NCBI RefSeq assembly: GCF_000282455.1
Contig: NZ_AKJG01000113.1
Coordinates: 1 to 37,034 of the forward strand
Reading direction: 5' to 3'
DNA from: Pseudomonas sp. GM74
Lineage (GTDB): Bacteria > Pseudomonadota > Gammaproteobacteria > Pseudomonadales > Pseudomonadaceae
DNA: 37,034 nucleotides
Both the position numbers and the translations under genes were made by a program. The notes under the pieces are model-generated. The model ran no database searches and had not been told where the DNA came from. It saw only the letters and a program-made list of their open reading frames with translations. Shown here in pieces: positions 33,764-37,034 of this stretch. Numbering within the stretch: position 1 is the first letter of the stretch; every line of letters starts with the position of its first letter.

Positions 33764-34297
33764 TCATACCGCCTGCTTCAGGCCGTGCGCCTGCCACCAG
33801 ACATGGGCCTGTGCAGCCAGTTGCTCGACGCTATGGGTCGAAGCGTCCAGCGCCAGGGTCAACGGCTCGCCCACGGGCGATTCGAGGGTGGCGAACTGGC
33901 TGTCGATCAGGGTCGACGGCATGAAGTGGCCTGGCCGATGGGAGACACGGTCGGCGGCGACTTCGGGGGTCAACTCAAGGAACACAAAGCCCAGGCCCGG
34001 CAAGGCACTGCGCAGACGTTCGCGATAGATGTGCTTGAGCGCCGAACAGGTCAGCACCGGGCGCTGGCCCTTGGCGTCGACACGGCGCAGTTCATCGCAC
34101 AGGCTGTCGAGCCAGCCGGCACGGTCTTCATCGTTCAGGGGAATACCCGCGCTCATCTTTTCGATGTTGGCGGCAGGGTGAAAAGAGTCGCCTTCAATGG
34201 CAGTGGCGCCGCTCAAATGGCACAGGGCCTCGCTGACGCACGTCTTGCCGCAACCGGCAACGCCCATGATGACCAGGGCGGTGATGGGATGATTCAT
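33764..34297 (-). CDS. gntK: Gluconokinase
   Basis: A 177-residue thermoresistant-type gluconokinase that phosphorylates gluconate to 6-phosphogluconate using ATP, feeding the Entner-Doudoroff pathway. The P-loop is GVAGCGKT (12-19). EGDSFHPAANIEKMSAGIPL is the gluconate-binding segment and TCSALKHIYRERLR follows. RPGHFMPSTLIDSQFATLE is the lid region. It is the first gene of the minus-strand gntK-gntT pair and divergent from gntR. A candidate GntR site lies 18 bases upstream of its ATG. Confidence 0.95.
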   Translation of the reverse strand: MNHPITALVIMGVAGCGKTCVSEALCHLSGATAIEGDSFHPAANIEKMSAGIPLNDEDRAGWLDSLCDELRRVDAKGQRPVLTCSALKHIYRERLRSALPGLGFVFLELTPEVAADRVSHRPGHFMPSTLIDSQFATLESPVGEPLTLALDASTHSVEQLAAQAHVWWQAHGLKQAV

Positions 34298-34314
34298 GTA
34301 ACACCTCAGCGCGC

Positions 34315-34329
34315 AGACAGCGCTACCTT
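34315..34329. promoter_or_regulatory. Candidate GntR operator, gntK side
   Basis: AGACAGCGCTACCTT occurs here and again at 34,467. Read on the minus strand it is AAGGTAGCGCTGTCT, matching the AAG-N-TAGCGCT core that I recall for the P. aeruginosa GntR operator. It lies 18 bases before gntK. Confidence 0.6.
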
Positions 34330-34466
34330 TGCCAGCTATGACACCAGATCAAAAGCAGAAGTTGCCGACGCCTTTCTTGTCATTTTATGGGTTGCAGCAG
34401 GTTAGGTCCCGACACCAAAAAGCAAGGATCAGGCGAACCCTCGCTCACGCATTTGCAGCTGCATCG

Positions 34467-34481
34467 AGACAGCGCTACCTT
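34467..34481. promoter_or_regulatory. Candidate GntR operator, gntR side
   Basis: A second identical AGACAGCGCTACCTT lies 32 bases before the gntR ATG. With flanking bases the minus strand reads ACTAAGGTAGCGCT, a full fit to the remembered AC-N-AAG-N-TAGCGCT pattern. This suggests autoregulation of gntR. Confidence 0.62.
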
Positions 34482-34512
34482 AGTGCCTTGAATTTTGTTT
34501 GGCAAGCCGTCG

Positions 34513-35544
34513 ATGAACACAACCAAGAACGATAAAAATACTCGCACCACTGGCCGCCCTACCCTGAACGAAGTTGCCCGACTGGCCGGTGTCAGCCCGA
34601 TCACCGCCTCCCGCGCCTTGCGTGGCGTCAGCACCGTGGCTACTGAACTGGTGGAAAAGGTGCAGAAAGCGGCGCTGGAGCTCAACTATGTGGTCAACCC
34701 TGCCGCCCGCGCCCTGGCCTCGGCCCAGAGTCAATCGGTGGTGGTGTTGGTGCCTTCACTATCCAATTTGCTGTTCATCGATACCCTGGAAGCCATTCAT
34801 CAGGTTTTGCGCCCCAAGGGCTTCGAAGTGCTGATCGGCAACTTCCATTATTCGCGCGATGAAGAAGAAAACCTGCTGCGCAATTACATGGCCTATCAAC
34901 CCCGCGGCTTGCTGCTGACGGGTTTCGACCGTACCGAAAGTTCGCGACGGATGATCGAAGCCAGCAACATTCCCTGCGTGTACATGATGGAACTGGACAG
35001 CGCCGCCGGGCTCAATTGCGTTGGCTTTTCGCAACTGGCCGCCGGAGAAACGGCTGCCGAACACTTGCTGTCTCGCGGCCGCAAGCGCCTGGCCTACATC
35101 GGCGCGCAACTGGACCAACGCACCTTGCTGCGCGGCGAAGGCTTCCGCAAAGCCCTGCAAAAGGCCGGTCGGTATGACCCGGACCTGGAAGTGCTGACGC
35201 CCCGCTCCTCCTCCGTCGGCCTCGGCGGCGAGTTGTTTCTGCAACTGCTGGCCAGTCATCCGGATGTCGACGCGATCTTCTTCGGCAACGACGACCTGGC
35301 CCAGGGCGCCCTGCTCGAAGCCATGCGCAATGGAATCAGGATTCCCGAACAGGTGGCGATCCTGGGTTTCAACGACTTGCCCATGTCCGAACACATGGTC
35401 CCGCGCCTGAGCAGCATCAACACCCCGCGCGAGGCCATCGGCCGCCGCGCGGCCGAGCAAATGCTGACGCTGATGGCCGGCAACACCGTGGCCAGGCCGG
35501 TGCAGGACATGGGGTTTGAGTTGAAGGTGCGCGAGAGTACCTGA
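34513..35544 (+). CDS. gntR: LacI family gluconate repressor GntR
   Basis: A 343-residue LacI/GalR regulator. The HTH is at about 20-45 (LNEVARLAGVSPITASRALR) with the hinge NPAARALASAQS. A periplasmic-binding-protein-like domain follows: VVVLVPSLSNLLFIDTLEA at the start, AYIGAQLDQRT in the middle, and AILGFNDLPMSEHMVPRLSS near the end. By position it controls gntK-gntT and itself. I chose ATG 34513; TTG 34495 is in frame but less likely. The two 15-base repeats in the 215-base divergent region are its probable operators. Confidence 0.93.
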   Translation: MNTTKNDKNTRTTGRPTLNEVARLAGVSPITASRALRGVSTVATELVEKVQKAALELNYVVNPAARALASAQSQSVVVLVPSLSNLLFIDTLEAIHQVLRPKGFEVLIGNFHYSRDEEENLLRNYMAYQPRGLLLTGFDRTESSRRMIEASNIPCVYMMELDSAAGLNCVGFSQLAAGETAAEHLLSRGRKRLAYIGAQLDQRTLLRGEGFRKALQKAGRYDPDLEVLTPRSSSVGLGGELFLQLLASHPDVDAIFFGNDDLAQGALLEAMRNGIRIPEQVAILGFNDLPMSEHMVPRLSSINTPREAIGRRAAEQMLTLMAGNTVARPVQDMGFELKVREST

Positions 35545-35577
35545 TGCAGCGAGCAGGCTCGCTGAACACACTGTTGT

Positions 35578-35708
35578 GTAGCAGCTGGCGAAGCCTGCGT
35601 CCGGCTGCGAAGCAGTCGTAAAATCAGCCGACGCGGTCATTCAGGAAGATCGAGTGCTCGGGTTTTACGACTGCTTCGCAGCCGGACGCAGGCTTCGCCA
35701 GCTGCTAC
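35578..35708. repeat. Long perfect inverted repeat, 46-bp arms
   Basis: Arms at 35,578-35,623 and 35,663-35,708 are exact complements over 46 bases, with a 39-base loop. The arm begins GTAGCAGCTGGCGAAGCCTG, the same family as the element at 23,423. It lies between gntR and the DUF6124 gene. The size and perfection suggest a recent or mobile miniature element. Confidence 0.9.
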
Positions 35709-35736
35709 AGACCGCGTTTCTTTACAGGTTCGGCGA

Positions 35737-35985
35737 TCAATCCTGCGGATCGAGGTTATCCAGCACCCGATTCACCGCCAGTTCCGCCAGCATGATGATC
35801 TGTGCGATCGCCAATGCCGTGTTGCGCTGGCTGCCTTCCAGAAACGTAGCAAAGTCATTGGTCATCACACTCGCCGAGGCCAGTGATTCGCAGGCGTGAG
35901 CCAACAGCGTTTCGTTATTGATGCCGGGTGAGATGGAGAACATCGGGCTGGGATTGCGTGGGGGGTTGGGCGTGGGTTTGAACAT
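35737..35985 (-). CDS. DUF6124 family protein
   Basis: An 82-residue protein beginning MFKPTPNPP and ending with a helical block (LLAHACESLASASVMTNDFA, then NTALAIAQIIMLAELAVNRV), which I recognise as the Pseudomonas DUF6124 type. Typical members have an extra segment of about 30 residues after the opening motif; here it is nearly absent. AGGAG lies seven bases before the ATG. Function unknown. It is preceded on its own strand by a 380-base hairpin-rich leader. The C-terminal helices suggest an oligomerising or membrane-peripheral protein. Confidence 0.83.
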   Translation of the reverse strand: MFKPTPNPPRNPSPMFSISPGINNETLLAHACESLASASVMTNDFATFLEGSQRNTALAIAQIIMLAELAVNRVLDNLDPQD

Positions 35986-36371
35986 GGTGATGCTCCTAGA
36001 GTGATGGAGCTGCCAAGTCTCGCTGCGATACGAAGGGTGGCAGCTGTACGCGGGTCGCAGACCGGGACTCTAGAACCCGGTAGACCCGAAGGTCTCCCAC
36101 GCACAGCCGCCATAACGTGAATTGATCACGAACAGTGGACGCTATGCGTCTAGAGATACCCGGGCTGCGAAACCCGATCGCTGAATTTGCAGCGACACGG
36201 AACGATAGAGTCCGGATACAAGGCGCACAAGTCGGCGGATTCTGGCGTAGTTGTAGGCAAGGGTGCAAGAAACCGTAATCTGTGCAACTCAGCTGAAGCC
36301 GCTCTCCTACAGCGCCTTCCTACATACCACCACCTACAATTGCCTGTACGTCATTCTCGCTGGAGCAGACC
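35986..36371. other. Hairpin-rich gene-free region upstream of DUF6124
   Basis: No convincing gene lies here; a 90-codon minus-strand frame (35,996-36,268) has no binding site or known family. Several hairpins are visible: ACCGGG/CCCGGT at 36,061-36,081, AGACC-CGAA-GGTCT at about 36,083-36,096, CGGG/CCCG around 36,161-36,176, and TCGCTG/CAGCGA at about 36,177-36,195. It could be a structured leader or small RNA for the DUF6124 gene on the minus strand. Confidence 0.5.
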
Positions 36372-37010
36372 ATGGAACATGCACTGAAGATTCTCGGCAA
36401 AGCTTCGTCCATCAACGTCAGAAAAGTCCTGTGGACCTGCGAGGAACTGGGCATCACCTACGAACGCGAGGACTGGGGAAGCGGCTTTGCCTCGACCCAC
36501 AGCCCGGAGTTCCTCCGGTTCAATCCCAACGCGCAGGTGCCGGTGATCATCGATGAAGCCGGGGTGTTATGGGAGTCCAATACCATCTGCCGCTACCTGG
36601 TGGGCAAACACCATCACCATCATACCGAGCTGCTGCCTACTGAACCTGCCGCCCGCGCCCGGGTGGAGCAGTGGATGGATTGGCAAGCCACCGAACTCAA
36701 TCCGTCCTGGAGATATCCGTTCATGGCGCTGGTGCGCAAGGACCCGGAATTCCAGGATCCGCATAGCCTCGAGGTCGGCATCCGCGGCTGGAACCAGAAG
36801 ATGGCCATCCTCGAACATCAACTCGCGACCACCAAAGCTTATGTCGCCGGACCGCGGTTTACCCTGGCCGACATCGTCATCGGCCTGTCGGTCAATCGCT
36901 GGCTGATGACCCCGATCGAGCGTCCGGACTACCCCGCCGTCGATGAGTATTTCAAACGCCTGGCGCAACACCCCGGTTTCCTGAAGCATTGCTGCAACGG
37001 CTTGCCTTGA
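36372..37010 (+). CDS. Glutathione S-transferase
   Basis: A 212-residue cytosolic GST. The thioredoxin-fold N domain has KASSINVRKVLWTCEELGI (with Ser/Asn near the catalytic position), NPNAQVPVIID with the cis-Pro, and the glutathione-binding WESNTICRYLV. The C-terminal helical domain contains RFTLADIVIGLSVNRW. GGAG lies six bases before the ATG. An unusual natural His tract (KHHHHHTE, about residues 78-85) follows the N domain. The substrate is not predictable. It ends 24 bases before the window edge. Confidence 0.93.
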   Translation: MEHALKILGKASSINVRKVLWTCEELGITYEREDWGSGFASTHSPEFLRFNPNAQVPVIIDEAGVLWESNTICRYLVGKHHHHHTELLPTEPAARARVEQWMDWQATELNPSWRYPFMALVRKDPEFQDPHSLEVGIRGWNQKMAILEHQLATTKAYVAGPRFTLADIVIGLSVNRWLMTPIERPDYPAVDEYFKRLAQHPGFLKHCCNGLP

Positions 37011-37034
37011 ACCAGTCAGTTAAGCAATTTCAGC

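Noticed and set aside
35996..36268. 90-codon minus-strand frame upstream of DUF6124
   Set aside because: The hairpins and lack of a binding site fit an RNA leader better than a protein.
1..37034. CRISPR array or tRNA genes
   Set aside because: No regularly spaced short direct repeats and no cloverleaf-like sequence were found by eye; the repeats seen are REP pairs and long inverted repeats.

Overview
The window reads as the chromosome of a fluorescent-group Pseudomonas. The evidence is the gene set from about 10.1 kb onward (SulP transporter, AlaC, the gluconate gntT-gntK-gntR locus, a PACE pump, an ECF42-type sigma factor with a DGPF partner, DUF6124). It is supported by many copies of the Pseudomonas REP hairpin (GGAGCGGGCTTGCCCGCGA type), found between genes as inverted pairs. 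No rRNA, tRNA, transposase, integrase or CRISPR array was seen.

Region 1 (about 1-10,070) is a horizontally acquired defence-type island. It is AT-richer, with codon use unlike the rest. Five tightly packed, overlapping plus-strand genes encode a Z1-domain superfamily-2 ATPase, a PD-(D/E)XK nuclease-like protein (DUF4420-like), a GHKL/MutL-like ATPase and two proteins of unknown function. They are followed by a head-to-head pair: a Vsr mismatch endonuclease (minus strand) and a cytosine-C5 DNA methyltransferase (plus strand). Z1 plus MutL-like ATPase plus DUF4420 is the core of the MZA antiphage system. This locus differs in having no AIPR effector, an unfamiliar fifth gene, and a linked Vsr/Dcm pair. 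The methyltransferase frame is broken by one base just before its catalytic GGPPCQ motif. A hairpin terminator follows it.

Region 2 (10.1-19.7 kb) is chromosomal with small accessory pieces. It holds a SulP permease, a protein with Cys/His clusters, a minus-strand pair of poorly known genes (one DUF6933-like), a small HTH regulator behind a LexA-type SOS box, an orphan HigA-like antitoxin separated from upstream DNA by a REP pair, an MBL hydrolase with a divergent TetR regulator and a perfect palindromic operator, and a LysR regulator divergent from a GATase-like protein and an ABM monooxygenase.

Region 3 (19.8-32.2 kb) carries a periplasmic glycerophosphodiesterase, a PepSY protein, a chemoreceptor, a ZntB-like transporter, a PACE efflux pump with a divergent LysR regulator, the sigma factor-DGPF-SnoaL group, two GNAT acetyltransferases, a GyrI-like protein, a LysE exporter and an AlaC-type aminotransferase.

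Region 4 (32.3-37.0 kb) is the gluconate uptake and phosphorylation locus with its LacI-type repressor and two matching operator sites. After it come a 46-bp perfect inverted repeat, a DUF6124 protein behind a long hairpin-rich leader, and a glutathione S-transferase.
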